DNA of 64,000 nucleotides from Mesotaenium endlicherianum (lineage: Eukaryota > Streptophyta > Zygnematophyceae > Zygnematales > Mesotaeniaceae): contig WELA01007991.1 in NCBI GenBank assembly GCA_009602735.1, positions 62,001 to 126,000 of the forward strand, read 5' to 3'. Under the pieces are notes generated by a model. The model was not told where the DNA came from. It saw nothing but the letters and a program-made list of their open reading frames with translations, and did no database searches. Shown piece after piece: positions 44,863-52,852 of this stretch. The position numbers were made by a program, and so were the translations under genes. Every line of letters begins with the position of its first letter. Position 1 is the first letter of the stretch.

Positions 44863-45111
44863 TTATGCCGCTTTGGGCTTTTTGAATATGGCATATATTT
44901 CCACCAACAGACCCAATACAATTACAATAGGCGCAACGGTAATGCGTGTGGTGCTGTATACCTGGTTGGTATCAAACACATTCGGGTCGGGACTTTTACC
45001 TCCAATCATCAGGAAAAAGCCGAGCGCAACAATGACGCCGCCGATGAGCATCCAGGTAAGGTTTTCTTTGCCGAAAAGAGGAGCGGGTTGGGTATGTTTT
45101 TGTTCGGTCAT
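44863..45111 (-). CDS. DUF3098 small membrane protein
   Basis: 82 aa with two membrane helices (LTWMLIGGVIVALGFFLMIG and ITVAPIVIVLGLLVEIYAIF) and the sentence-like DUF3098 motif SPDPNVFDTNQVYSTTRI between them. The gene is fixed between ftsX and uppP in many Bacteroidota, so a part in envelope or division processes is likely but untested. Confidence 0.9.
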   Translation of the reverse strand: MTEQKHTQPAPLFGKENLTWMLIGGVIVALGFFLMIGGKSPDPNVFDTNQVYSTTRITVAPIVIVLGLLVEIYAIFKKPKAA

Positions 45112-45145
45112 GGTACTTTTTTAAGGTGCTGTGATGATAAAGATA

Positions 45146-46018
45146 TTAATAAAGATCATCCAATTTCATTTTCAGGTATTTGATCACACTGCGATGGGTG
45201 CTGTATACCGAAATGGCTACCCCTAAAAAAATCAGTCCGCCAAAAAGGATCAGCGTATGTTTCACATCCCGGATGGCTTTCAGTTGGGGGAACTGGCTTT
45301 CAGCCCATCCGATGAGGGCAAACAAGACAGCGATGGCGATACCCGAACTGATGAGTCCGTTCAGCAGGGCCCGCAGGTTCAGCGGTTTGGCGATAAAGCC
45401 CCTCGTAGCCCCCACCATTTGCATGGTCTTGATGAGGAAACGGTTGCTGAACATGGCCAGGCGGATGGTATTGTCGATACTCACGATCACGATCACACAC
45501 AGGGCGATGGCCACTACCAGGAAGATGAGTCCGATTTTAGAAGCCCGTTCATTCAGGTTATTTACCAGGCTTTGCGGGTATTGCAGCTCGGTGAGCTGGT
45601 TGCCGTAGGCCGCCATCAATTCTGAAGATATTTTAGCAAGGCTGTCTTTATTCACGTATTCGGCCTTGGCATAAAAATCAATGCTTTCGGGCAACGGGTT
45701 TACATCCAGTATCTTGGCCCAGTCTTCATTGTTCTCTTTGTTCCATATCTGTTTGGCGGCTTCCTTATCCACATACGTCACATTGCGGGCATAAGGCCTG
45801 GAAGCAATAAAATGCTGTATCTGGCCAATGGTATCTTTATTCAGGGTACGCAGGTAAGCGCTCAACCGGATGTCTTCCTTCAGGGCGGTACCTACGGAAT
45901 GGATGTTCAGGAAGAACCAGCCCATGATGCCCATGATCAATAAAACCAATGCAACGCCCACCACACTGTATATGTAATTGGGCTTACTACGCCTGAGAGA
46001 TGATTTGCCGTCTGCCAT
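45146..46018 (-). CDS. ftsX: Cell division protein FtsX
   Basis: 290 aa. Four membrane segments: one near residues 17-37 after a basic N-terminus (KSSLRRSKPNYIYS), then three at the C-terminal half (IGLIFLVVAIALCVIVIVSI, LLNGLISSGIAIAVLFALIG, LILFGGLIFLGVAISVYS), with the large extracytoplasmic loop between the first two. FtsX pairs with FtsE to control peptidoglycan hydrolases at division; ftsE is not adjacent. It heads the ftsX-DUF3098-uppP group and is divergent from leuS. Confidence 0.95.
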   Translation of the reverse strand: MADGKSSLRRSKPNYIYSVVGVALVLLIMGIMGWFFLNIHSVGTALKEDIRLSAYLRTLNKDTIGQIQHFIASRPYARNVTYVDKEAAKQIWNKENNEDWAKILDVNPLPESIDFYAKAEYVNKDSLAKISSELMAAYGNQLTELQYPQSLVNNLNERASKIGLIFLVVAIALCVIVIVSIDNTIRLAMFSNRFLIKTMQMVGATRGFIAKPLNLRALLNGLISSGIAIAVLFALIGWAESQFPQLKAIRDVKHTLILFGGLIFLGVAISVYSTHRSVIKYLKMKLDDLY

Positions 46019-46061
46019 GCTCTGAAATTTAGGATCTTCTACCCATGCCGGGCAACAGATG

Positions 46062-46069
46062 CAAATGTA
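46062..46069 (-). promoter_or_regulatory. -7 promoter box of ftsX
   Basis: Reads TACATTTG on the minus strand (full TAnnTTTG match), about 44 bp before the ftsX ATG. It forms an inverted repeat with the leuS box at 46091-46098. Confidence 0.55.
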
Positions 46070-46090
46070 GGGTTTTGAAGCCTAAACGCT

Positions 46091-46098
46091 TACATTTG
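46091..46098 (+). promoter_or_regulatory. -7 promoter box of leuS
   Basis: TACATTTG on the plus strand, in the arm TACATTTGCA (46091-46100), which is the exact reverse complement of TGCAAATGTA at 46060-46069. It would give leuS a leader of about 125 nt, long for this window. Confidence 0.48.
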
Positions 46099-46229
46099 CA
46101 GCCACTCTAACGGTCATTGGGCAATTGAAAATAATTGATCCGGGCGTTTATTAGGTTAAAGATTTGTTAGGATTGAGGCGGAAGCCTGCATGCAAAATTC
46201 AAAAAGTTTATTGAATACAGGACAGTATT

Positions 46230-49145
46230 ATGGAATACAATTTTAGTGCGATAGAGAAAAAATGGCAGGCACAATGGAAGCGGAATCATGCTTACCTGGT
46301 GAGTAACGAGAGCAGCAAGCCCAAGTTTTATGTGCTGGATATGTTCCCTTATCCGAGTGGTTCAGGTTTGCACGTAGGGCACCCGCTGGGGTATATCGCT
46401 TCAGATATTTACAGCAGGTTCAAGCGGTTGAAAGGATTCAATGTGTTGCACCCGATGGGATATGACGCGTTCGGCCTGCCTGCCGAACAATATGCGATTG
46501 AACATGGTGTGCATCCGGCAGTGAGCACCGCGGAGAATATCAGTGCATTCAGGGAACAACTGGACAATATCGGGTTCTGTTTCGATTGGAACAGGGAGGT
46601 GCGTACTTCCGATCCATCGTACTATAAATGGACCCAATGGATATTTCTCCAGTTGTTCAACAGTTATTATAACCGCCTTACACAAAAGGCAGAACCCATA
46701 GCACAACTGGTGGCTTTGTTTGAGAAAGAAGGGAATATCAAACATGTATGTCCCGGTGATTATGCCATTCGTTTTTCTGCTACGGAATGGAATAACTATA
46801 CCCACAAGCAACAACAGGATATCCTCATGAATTACCGCCTTGCTTTTTGCGGTTATGGTGAAGTGAACTGGTGCGAAGTATTGGGAACCGTGTTGGCAAA
46901 TGATGAAGTGATCAATGGGGTGAGTGAAAGAGGTGGACACCCGGTGGTAAAAAAGAAATTGAGACAATGGTACCTGCGCATTACTGAATATGCCGACCGG
47001 TTGCTGGATGGTTTGCAGACCATTGATTTCAGCGATGCCATGAAAGAAATGCAAACGAACTGGATCGGTAAATCATCCGGTGCGGAGATCAGCTTCCAGG
47101 TGGAGGCCACTGATGGTCGTAATGGGTTGCACCTGCATGTGTACACCACAAGACCCGATACCATTTTTGGTGTCGATTTTATGGTAGTGGCTCCCGAGCA
47201 TGAATTGATCGAACGGATCACCAGTGAGGAACAAAAAGAAACAGTAGAAGCCTATATTGCTTATGTAAAAAGCAGGAGCGAGCGCGAGCGCCAGGCGGAG
47301 AAAAAAATAACAGGCGCTTTTACCGGTGCGTATGCCCTGAATCCTTTCGACGGCCGAAAGATACCGATATGGATATCGGAATACGTGCTGGCCGGATATG
47401 GTACGGGCGCCATCATGGCTGTTCCCTGCGGCGATGAACGGGATTATAAATTTGCGAAACACTTCAACATACCCATTACCAATATCATTGGCGATGCGTA
47501 CAATGGTGAAGAAGCCAATGCTACCAAAGATGCGAAACTGGAGAACAGTGGTTTCCTCAACGGCATGGTAATGCGCGATGCCATGGATGTAGTGATAGGC
47601 AAGCTGGAAGACATGGGTATTGGCAAACGCAAAGTGAATTATAAAATGCGCGATGCCGCTTTCAGCAGGCAACGCTATTGGGGTGAGCCCTTCCCTATAC
47701 AATGGAAAAATGGTGTAGCAGTTGCATTAAGTGAAACGGAACTTCCGCTGGAACTGCCTGCAGTAGACCATTACAGCCCGGGACCTGAAGGCGAAGGTCC
47801 GCTTGCGAATATACCCGAATGGGTAGCGCGCGAGTTGGAGACCAATACCATGCCCGGCTATGCAGGGTCTTCCTGGTATTTCCTGCGTTATATGGACCCA
47901 CACAACCAAAATGCGTTTTGTGATCGCAAAGCCAGCGATTATTGGAACCAGGTAGATCTTTATATCGGTGGAACAGAACATGCAGTGGGGCATTTATTGT
48001 ATAGTCGCTTATGGACAAAAGTGTTGTGTGACCTGGGATATATTGGTTTTGACGAACCGTTCAGAAAACTGCTAAACCAGGGAATGATACAGGGTTCAAG
48101 CCGGTTTGTGTACCGATTGGAAGCCCTAACCTCACTTGAACTTCCAGAAAGTTTTCCCATGCGGCAGTTTGGTAGTAAGCATATTTATGTTTCATCCGGC
48201 ATCTATGAACTTGCGAAAAAGGGTGGAGAAAAAAGAGTTCCTTTTGCAAAATTATTAAATGAAAAAATTGAGGAAGGATTAGTTAATATTGATGAAGCTA
48301 AAAAAGGTGGGTTTGTTTTTTCAGCATTACGTGTAGATGTAAATATTGTTGATGGTGTTGAGCTGAATACCAAAGCTTTCAAAAAATGGAAACCTGAATA
48401 TGCCAATGCGGACTTTATCTATGAAGAAGATGGTAAATACATCTGCGGAGTAGAAGTGGAGAAGATGAGCAAATCGAAATTCAACACGGTGAACCCCAAT
48501 ACACTCGTAGAGAAATTCGGCGCCGATACTTTTCGCATGTATGAAATGTTCCTCGGACCAGTAGAACAAAGCAAACCCTGGGATACCAAAGGAATAGAAG
48601 GCGTGCATCGCTTCATCAAAAAACTCTGGCGTCTTTTCTTCGATGAACAGAAAGGCAAACAGTGGAATGAAGAAAAAGCAACGGCCGCAGAATTAAAAGT
48701 ATTGCATCGCACCATCAAAAAAATTGAAGACGATACAGAGCGGTTCAGTTTCAATACAGCCGTGAGTACGTTTATGATCTGCGTGAATGAACTGAGCGAT
48801 CTTAAATGTCACAAAAGGGAAGTGCTGGAATCCTTACTCATTATGTTAACACCATATGCGCCACATATTGCAGAAGAGCTTTGGCACCAGTTAGGTAATA
48901 CCAGTTCTGTACTCGATGCGGCATATCCAATGTACAACGCTTCCTTCACCGCAGAATCTGAAAAGGAATATCCTGTCAGCATCAATGGCCGTGTGCGTAC
49001 CAATATTTCCATTTCACTCGATGCAACCGAAGAGCAGGTGAAAGAGATCGTATTGGGTAATGAGATGGTGCAGAAATGGATGGAAGATAAACCGCTCAAG
49101 AAATTGATCTTCGTTAAAGGAAAGATGATCAACGTAGTCATTTAA
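46230..49145 (+). CDS. leuS: Leucine-tRNA ligase
   Basis: 971 aa. HVGHPLGY (HIGH-type, near residue 48) and VEKMSKSKFN (KMSKS near 745-749) mark the class I catalytic core; TTRPDTIFGVDFMVVAPEH opens the CP1 editing domain, and the C-terminal anticodon-binding part ends IFVKGKMINVVI. It is longer than the ~860 aa of E. coli LeuRS because of Bacteroidota-type insertions (one near 150-250 with TEWNNYTHKQQQDILM, another before KMSKS). The second insertion, about residues 650-720 (48180-48400), is notably AT-rich. Single gene, divergent from ftsX, followed 15 bp later by a peptidase. Confidence 0.97.
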   Translation: MEYNFSAIEKKWQAQWKRNHAYLVSNESSKPKFYVLDMFPYPSGSGLHVGHPLGYIASDIYSRFKRLKGFNVLHPMGYDAFGLPAEQYAIEHGVHPAVSTAENISAFREQLDNIGFCFDWNREVRTSDPSYYKWTQWIFLQLFNSYYNRLTQKAEPIAQLVALFEKEGNIKHVCPGDYAIRFSATEWNNYTHKQQQDILMNYRLAFCGYGEVNWCEVLGTVLANDEVINGVSERGGHPVVKKKLRQWYLRITEYADRLLDGLQTIDFSDAMKEMQTNWIGKSSGAEISFQVEATDGRNGLHLHVYTTRPDTIFGVDFMVVAPEHELIERITSEEQKETVEAYIAYVKSRSERERQAEKKITGAFTGAYALNPFDGRKIPIWISEYVLAGYGTGAIMAVPCGDERDYKFAKHFNIPITNIIGDAYNGEEANATKDAKLENSGFLNGMVMRDAMDVVIGKLEDMGIGKRKVNYKMRDAAFSRQRYWGEPFPIQWKNGVAVALSETELPLELPAVDHYSPGPEGEGPLANIPEWVARELETNTMPGYAGSSWYFLRYMDPHNQNAFCDRKASDYWNQVDLYIGGTEHAVGHLLYSRLWTKVLCDLGYIGFDEPFRKLLNQGMIQGSSRFVYRLEALTSLELPESFPMRQFGSKHIYVSSGIYELAKKGGEKRVPFAKLLNEKIEEGLVNIDEAKKGGFVFSALRVDVNIVDGVELNTKAFKKWKPEYANADFIYEEDGKYICGVEVEKMSKSKFNTVNPNTLVEKFGADTFRMYEMFLGPVEQSKPWDTKGIEGVHRFIKKLWRLFFDEQKGKQWNEEKATAAELKVLHRTIKKIEDDTERFSFNTAVSTFMICVNELSDLKCHKREVLESLLIMLTPYAPHIAEELWHQLGNTSSVLDAAYPMYNASFTAESEKEYPVSINGRVRTNISISLDATEEQVKEIVLGNEMVQKWMEDKPLKKLIFVKGKMINVVI

Positions 49146-49160
49146 ACAAAACCAACCAAA

Positions 49161-51341
49161 ATGAGAACCCCCGGATTGTTGTTGTGTGCGCTGGCTTTTA
49201 CAACTGCAGCGTACAGCCAGAAACAGCCCAGAGCGTTTGACCGTAACGACCTGATAGCAGGTAAAGCGCCCAGAAATTTTCTGAATGAACTGCCTGTTGT
49301 GATAAAATGGACAGACGATACGCATGTGATACTGAAACAACGTATGGCTGCTGATACGATTGCAAAGAATTATTTGCTGGATGTTGTCAATGGCAGTTAC
49401 ACTCCAACGGCAGACGTACCCGCAATAACGCCTGAATCTTCTTCTTATGGAAAGTTTGTTTTTGTGAAGAACAATGATGTTGTGTATCGCCGGAATGGTG
49501 TGGATCAACAACTCACACATGATGCCGCAGAAGAAAAGAACCCAACCTTTTCACCCGACAGCAACTATGTTGCCTATACACGAAGCAATAATCTGTACAC
49601 CTATAACCTGCTTACCAACAAAGAAACACAGCTTACTACCGATGGTAACAACACTACGCTGAATGGTTACGCGAGCTGGGTATATTACGAAGAAATATTC
49701 GGCAGGCCTACGCGTTACCGTGCATTCTGGTGGAGCCCCGACAGCCGCAAGCTGGCGTATATGCGCTTCGATGAAAGCATGGTGCCCATGTTCCCTATCT
49801 ACGTGAGTGAAGGGCAACACGGATACCTGGAAGAAACGCGCTATCCCAAAGCAGGAGATAAAAACCCGGAAGTAAAATTAGGTATTGTTTCTCCTGAAGG
49901 AGGCGCTACCGTATGGGCCGATTTCAATGCAAAAGATGATCAGTATTTCGGCTGGCCTATATGGAGCCCCGGCACTAACCAGTTATGGCTTCCCTGGATG
50001 AACCGCGACCAGACCAACCTGAAGATCTATGAAGTGAATATGGCCAACGGGCAAAAAAATGAAGTGTACAACGAAGTGCAATCTACCTGGATAGATCTGG
50101 AAGACAGGGTAGGTGGCCGCATCAATTTCCTGCCGGATGGAAAAAGGTATATCGCACAAAGCGATAAGAGCGGCTGGAACCAGCTTTATATGTATGGCAT
50201 GGATGGAACGCTGAAATATCCAATTACCAATGGTAAATTCACGGTGCTGGGCATCCGATACATCGACCCGCAGAATCAGGTGATTTATTTCACTGCACGC
50301 GGACGTGAGAATACAGCACGCACGGATTTTTACAGCATCAAATTCAATGGATCGGAGTTGAAGCGACTGACTTTCGGCGATTACAATCATGCATCCATCA
50401 ACTTATCCCCCACAGGTAACTATTTTATTACCACCTATAGCAATGCCACTACACCCACCAGGATGACACTGGCAGACCATAATGGAAAGGTTGTCAGGGA
50501 ACTGGGTGATATGCGTGGAACTGAAATGGATAATTACAAAGTTGCTAAAACAGAGATCATACGTATCAAGAGCGAAGACGGTAAATACGATCTGCCTGCG
50601 TATGTAACCTGGCCTGAAAATATGGATCCTAATAAAAAATATCCCATGCTCATTAGTATCTATGGTGGGCCCAATGCGGGCACCGTATGGGATAGCTGGA
50701 CCTGGAGCGCGAACCGCCAATGGTATGCCAGTGAAGGATTGATACAGGTTTCATTTGATCACAGGGCAAGCGGACAATTTGGAAAAGAAGGGGTGAACTA
50801 TATGTACCACAACCTGGGTTACTGGGAGATGGCGGATTATAAGACCATGGTAAAATGGTTCATTGCAAACGGACAAGCTGATCCTTCTAAAATATGTATC
50901 ACCGGGTTCAGCTATGGTGGTTATATGAGTTGCTATGCGCTTACTTATGGTGCAGATGTTTTTACCCATGGGATGGCCGGTGGCAGTGTGGTTGACTGGC
51001 ATTTGTACGACAGTCATTATACAGAAAGATACATGGGTACTCCGCAGAACAACCCCAAAGGTTATCAAACCAGCAGTGTATTATCTTATGCAGGACAATA
51101 TAAAGGGATGCTTCAAATTGTTCACGGCACCAGCGATGACAACGTGCACATGCAAAACAGCCTGCAGTTGGTGAGTGCATTGGAAGACAAAGGCAAAAAT
51201 TTTGAATTCATGTTGTATCCTGGCGGGAGGCATGGATGGGGCAATCTACCGGCTAAGAATATTCATTTCAGCAACCTCAAGACCAGGTTCATCTATAAAT
51301 ATTTATTAGAGAAACCCATCCCCCAAGGATTATTGAAATAA
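49161..51341 (+). CDS. S9 family prolyl oligopeptidase, dipeptidyl-peptidase IV type
   Basis: 726 aa. Signal peptide (MRTPGLLLCALAFTTAAYS), an N-terminal beta-propeller (DPPIV_N, about 60-470, with YASWVYYEEIFGRPTRYRAF, a Glu-containing loop that recognises the substrate N-terminus), and an alpha/beta-hydrolase domain with Ser in GFSYGGY (near 584), Asp in HGTSDDNVH (near 658) and His in GGRHGW (near 690). It should remove X-Pro dipeptides from peptides in the periplasm. It lies 15 bp after leuS and is closed by a palindromic terminator. Confidence 0.95.
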   Translation: MRTPGLLLCALAFTTAAYSQKQPRAFDRNDLIAGKAPRNFLNELPVVIKWTDDTHVILKQRMAADTIAKNYLLDVVNGSYTPTADVPAITPESSSYGKFVFVKNNDVVYRRNGVDQQLTHDAAEEKNPTFSPDSNYVAYTRSNNLYTYNLLTNKETQLTTDGNNTTLNGYASWVYYEEIFGRPTRYRAFWWSPDSRKLAYMRFDESMVPMFPIYVSEGQHGYLEETRYPKAGDKNPEVKLGIVSPEGGATVWADFNAKDDQYFGWPIWSPGTNQLWLPWMNRDQTNLKIYEVNMANGQKNEVYNEVQSTWIDLEDRVGGRINFLPDGKRYIAQSDKSGWNQLYMYGMDGTLKYPITNGKFTVLGIRYIDPQNQVIYFTARGRENTARTDFYSIKFNGSELKRLTFGDYNHASINLSPTGNYFITTYSNATTPTRMTLADHNGKVVRELGDMRGTEMDNYKVAKTEIIRIKSEDGKYDLPAYVTWPENMDPNKKYPMLISIYGGPNAGTVWDSWTWSANRQWYASEGLIQVSFDHRASGQFGKEGVNYMYHNLGYWEMADYKTMVKWFIANGQADPSKICITGFSYGGYMSCYALTYGADVFTHGMAGGSVVDWHLYDSHYTERYMGTPQNNPKGYQTSSVLSYAGQYKGMLQIVHGTSDDNVHMQNSLQLVSALEDKGKNFEFMLYPGGRHGWGNLPAKNIHFSNLKTRFIYKYLLEKPIPQGLLK

Positions 51342-51353
51342 TCTTCATTTATT

Positions 51354-51383
51354 CTTTGCCCCGGGCTTAAGCCCGGGGCAAAG
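51354..51383. terminator. Perfect 30-bp palindrome, bidirectional terminator
   Basis: A 30-bp perfect palindrome with 15-bp arms (CTTTGCCCCGGGCTT and its complement) lies between the convergent peptidase and oxidoreductase genes. T-rich stretches flank it on one side and A-rich on the other, as expected for use in both directions. It is a sequence relative of the palindrome at 30775-30820. Confidence 0.85.
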
Positions 51384-51387
51384 TTTA

Positions 51388-52275
51388 TCAGGAATTATAA
51401 GCTTGAGCAAATGTTTGAGCAAAATCAGACAGCTTGGTTTTGCCTAGAGCCGGTCTGTTTTTGAAATACTCTTCTGTCATGGAGCCTGTATGCAATGCAT
51501 GATTCATCTCTGCATAATTGCGGGCGATCTCTTCAGGCAAACCGGCTTGCAACATGCCATTGAACGCTTGTTCGTCAGTGAAAGTTACCCAAGCGAGGTC
51601 GGATTTACCGATGGCTTTACCCAGTGTGGCTGCGATCTGATCGGTTGATACTTCATCGCTGGCGATATAACGAATGGTCTGTCCGGCTGCGTAAGGTGTT
51701 GTTAATGCTTCCGCAGCTACTGCTGCAATATCAGTTGGATCTACTATCGGAAATTTGCCTTCACCTGCGCTGAAATTAGCGCCAATGATACCCATGCCTT
51801 TGATCATGCCGATATTGGCAAAGAGGTTGGGATAAAAATAAGCAGGGCGTAAGATGGTAAGGTCCACATCTTTCAAATCACTTAATGCTTTTTCTGCGAG
51901 GTGCAGACCACTTACCGGACCCACACCATCTGCAAGATGTGCACCTACGCTGCTAAGCAATACTGCTTTCTTTATGCCCGCAGCTTTGATAGCCGTTGCA
52001 TAATGTTCTCCTATTTTACCAATATAGGCTTTCCATTGAGTTACCTCGTAAATGGGAGGGATCATCAGGTAAACAGCATCTGCGCCGGTAAAAGTCCGGG
52101 TAAGAAAATGGGTGTCTTCTATAGAGCCTATGGCTGCTGTGGCGCCGGCATCTGTTAATACTTTCAGGTTGGCTTCGTTACGCCCGATGGCAGTTACGGT
52201 ATGTCCTGATTTTAACAAAGACAATGCCAGTGGTTTCGAAATATTTCCGGCTCCGCCGGTGATCACATACTTCAT
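51388..52275 (-). CDS. NAD(P)-binding NmrA-like oxidoreductase
   Basis: 295 aa short-chain-dehydrogenase relative. The nucleotide-binding motif is ITGGAGNISKPLALSLL (residues 4-20), an atypical GxxGxxG version, followed by AVYLMIPPIYE and VLLSSVGAHLADGVGP. The catalytic Tyr-x-x-x-Lys of classical SDRs is not evident, as in the NmrA/quinone-reductase-like (QorB) branch. It is downstream of a MarR gene, with a palindromic operator-like site between them (52307-52318). A redox or quinone-stress role is probable. Confidence 0.88.
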   Translation of the reverse strand: MKYVITGGAGNISKPLALSLLKSGHTVTAIGRNEANLKVLTDAGATAAIGSIEDTHFLTRTFTGADAVYLMIPPIYEVTQWKAYIGKIGEHYATAIKAAGIKKAVLLSSVGAHLADGVGPVSGLHLAEKALSDLKDVDLTILRPAYFYPNLFANIGMIKGMGIIGANFSAGEGKFPIVDPTDIAAVAAEALTTPYAAGQTIRYIASDEVSTDQIAATLGKAIGKSDLAWVTFTDEQAFNGMLQAGLPEEIARNYAEMNHALHTGSMTEEYFKNRPALGKTKLSDFAQTFAQAYNS

Positions 52276-52306
52276 GGTTCAATTTTTAATGTGTAAATAT
52301 TTATTA

Positions 52307-52318
52307 TTGTATATACAA
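52307..52318. promoter_or_regulatory. Putative MarR operator upstream of the oxidoreductase gene
   Basis: TTGTATATACAA is a perfect 12-bp palindrome 32 bp upstream of the oxidoreductase ATG. It shares its half-site TTTGTA with the larger palindrome in front of the marR gene. Confidence 0.72.
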
Positions 52319-52336
52319 ATAATGACTTAAAAAAAA

Positions 52337-52765
52337 TCAATCGGTCAGTTTATCAGCAATTTTAGTCAGTGTTTTCACAAACCGGATGCTCTCTTCTTTG
52401 CCAATGATGCTGGTATACTTCGTATGAAATTCATGCACACAATTCCTCAGTTCCGGTTGCAGGTCTTTTGCTTTGGGAGTAGGGTACACATTGGTGAGTT
52501 TTCCCTCCGTAGTGCGTATGACCAGTTTTTTTTCTTCGAGCTTTTCAATCAGGCGTGTGATGGTGCTGGGCGTGAGTTGCAACTGTTCTGCCAGGTTACC
52601 GGGCTGCATACCGGGCTCTTCCAGTACAGCCATGAGCAAATACGCATGGCTAGGAGAAAGGTCTACCTGCTTCCAGCATTCGTTGGCCATTTTCTCTACT
52701 TTCCGCGCGAGGGCACTGGAAGTAAAGTAGAGGCATTCTGCATATTGACTGTCCGAAGTTTTCAT
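52337..52765 (-). CDS. MarR-family transcriptional regulator
   Basis: 142 aa. N-terminal dimerisation helix, then the winged helix with GNLAEQLQLTPSTITRLIEKLEEKKLV (recognition helix) and the wing RTTEGKLTNVYPTPKAKDL, then a C-terminal dimerisation helix. MarR proteins repress their own and neighbouring genes until an effector binds. Here a perfect inverted repeat overlaps its -33 element (52787-52808) and a related site precedes the downstream oxidoreductase gene, so an autoregulated two-gene regulon is very likely. One Cys near residue 10 (AECLYF) could allow thiol-based sensing. Confidence 0.93.
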   Translation of the reverse strand: MKTSDSQYAECLYFTSSALARKVEKMANECWKQVDLSPSHAYLLMAVLEEPGMQPGNLAEQLQLTPSTITRLIEKLEEKKLVIRTTEGKLTNVYPTPKAKDLQPELRNCVHEFHTKYTSIIGKEESIRFVKTLTKIADKLTD

Positions 52766-52773
52766 TGACAGGA

Positions 52774-52804
52774 CAAAGATAGACCTTTTATTTGTATGTA
52801 CAAA
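52774..52804 (-). promoter_or_regulatory. Promoter of the marR gene
   Basis: On the minus strand: TTTG (52801-52804), a 19-bp spacer, then TATCTTTG (52774-52781), a full consensus promoter. The start codon is 9 bp downstream of the -7 box, giving a very short leader. Confidence 0.78.
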
Positions 52805-52808
52805 TAAA
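52787..52808. promoter_or_regulatory. MarR operator overlapping its own promoter
   Basis: TTTATTTGTA (52787-52796) and TACAAATAAA (52799-52808) form a perfect 10-bp inverted repeat with a 2-bp spacer, the geometry expected for a MarR dimer. It covers the -33 element and spacer of the marR promoter and lies 45 bp upstream of the ruvB start, close to the ruvB promoter box. Confidence 0.78.
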
Positions 52809-52840
52809 TTTTAGTTTTCTTCCAGATAGCCGGTATTTTG

Positions 52841-52848
52841 TAGTTTTG
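52841..52848 (+). promoter_or_regulatory. -7 promoter box of ruvB
   Basis: TAGTTTTG matches TAnnTTTG and ends 4 bp before the ruvB ATG at 52853, predicting a leaderless or nearly leaderless transcript. Confidence 0.5.
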
Positions 52849-52852
52849 GGGT

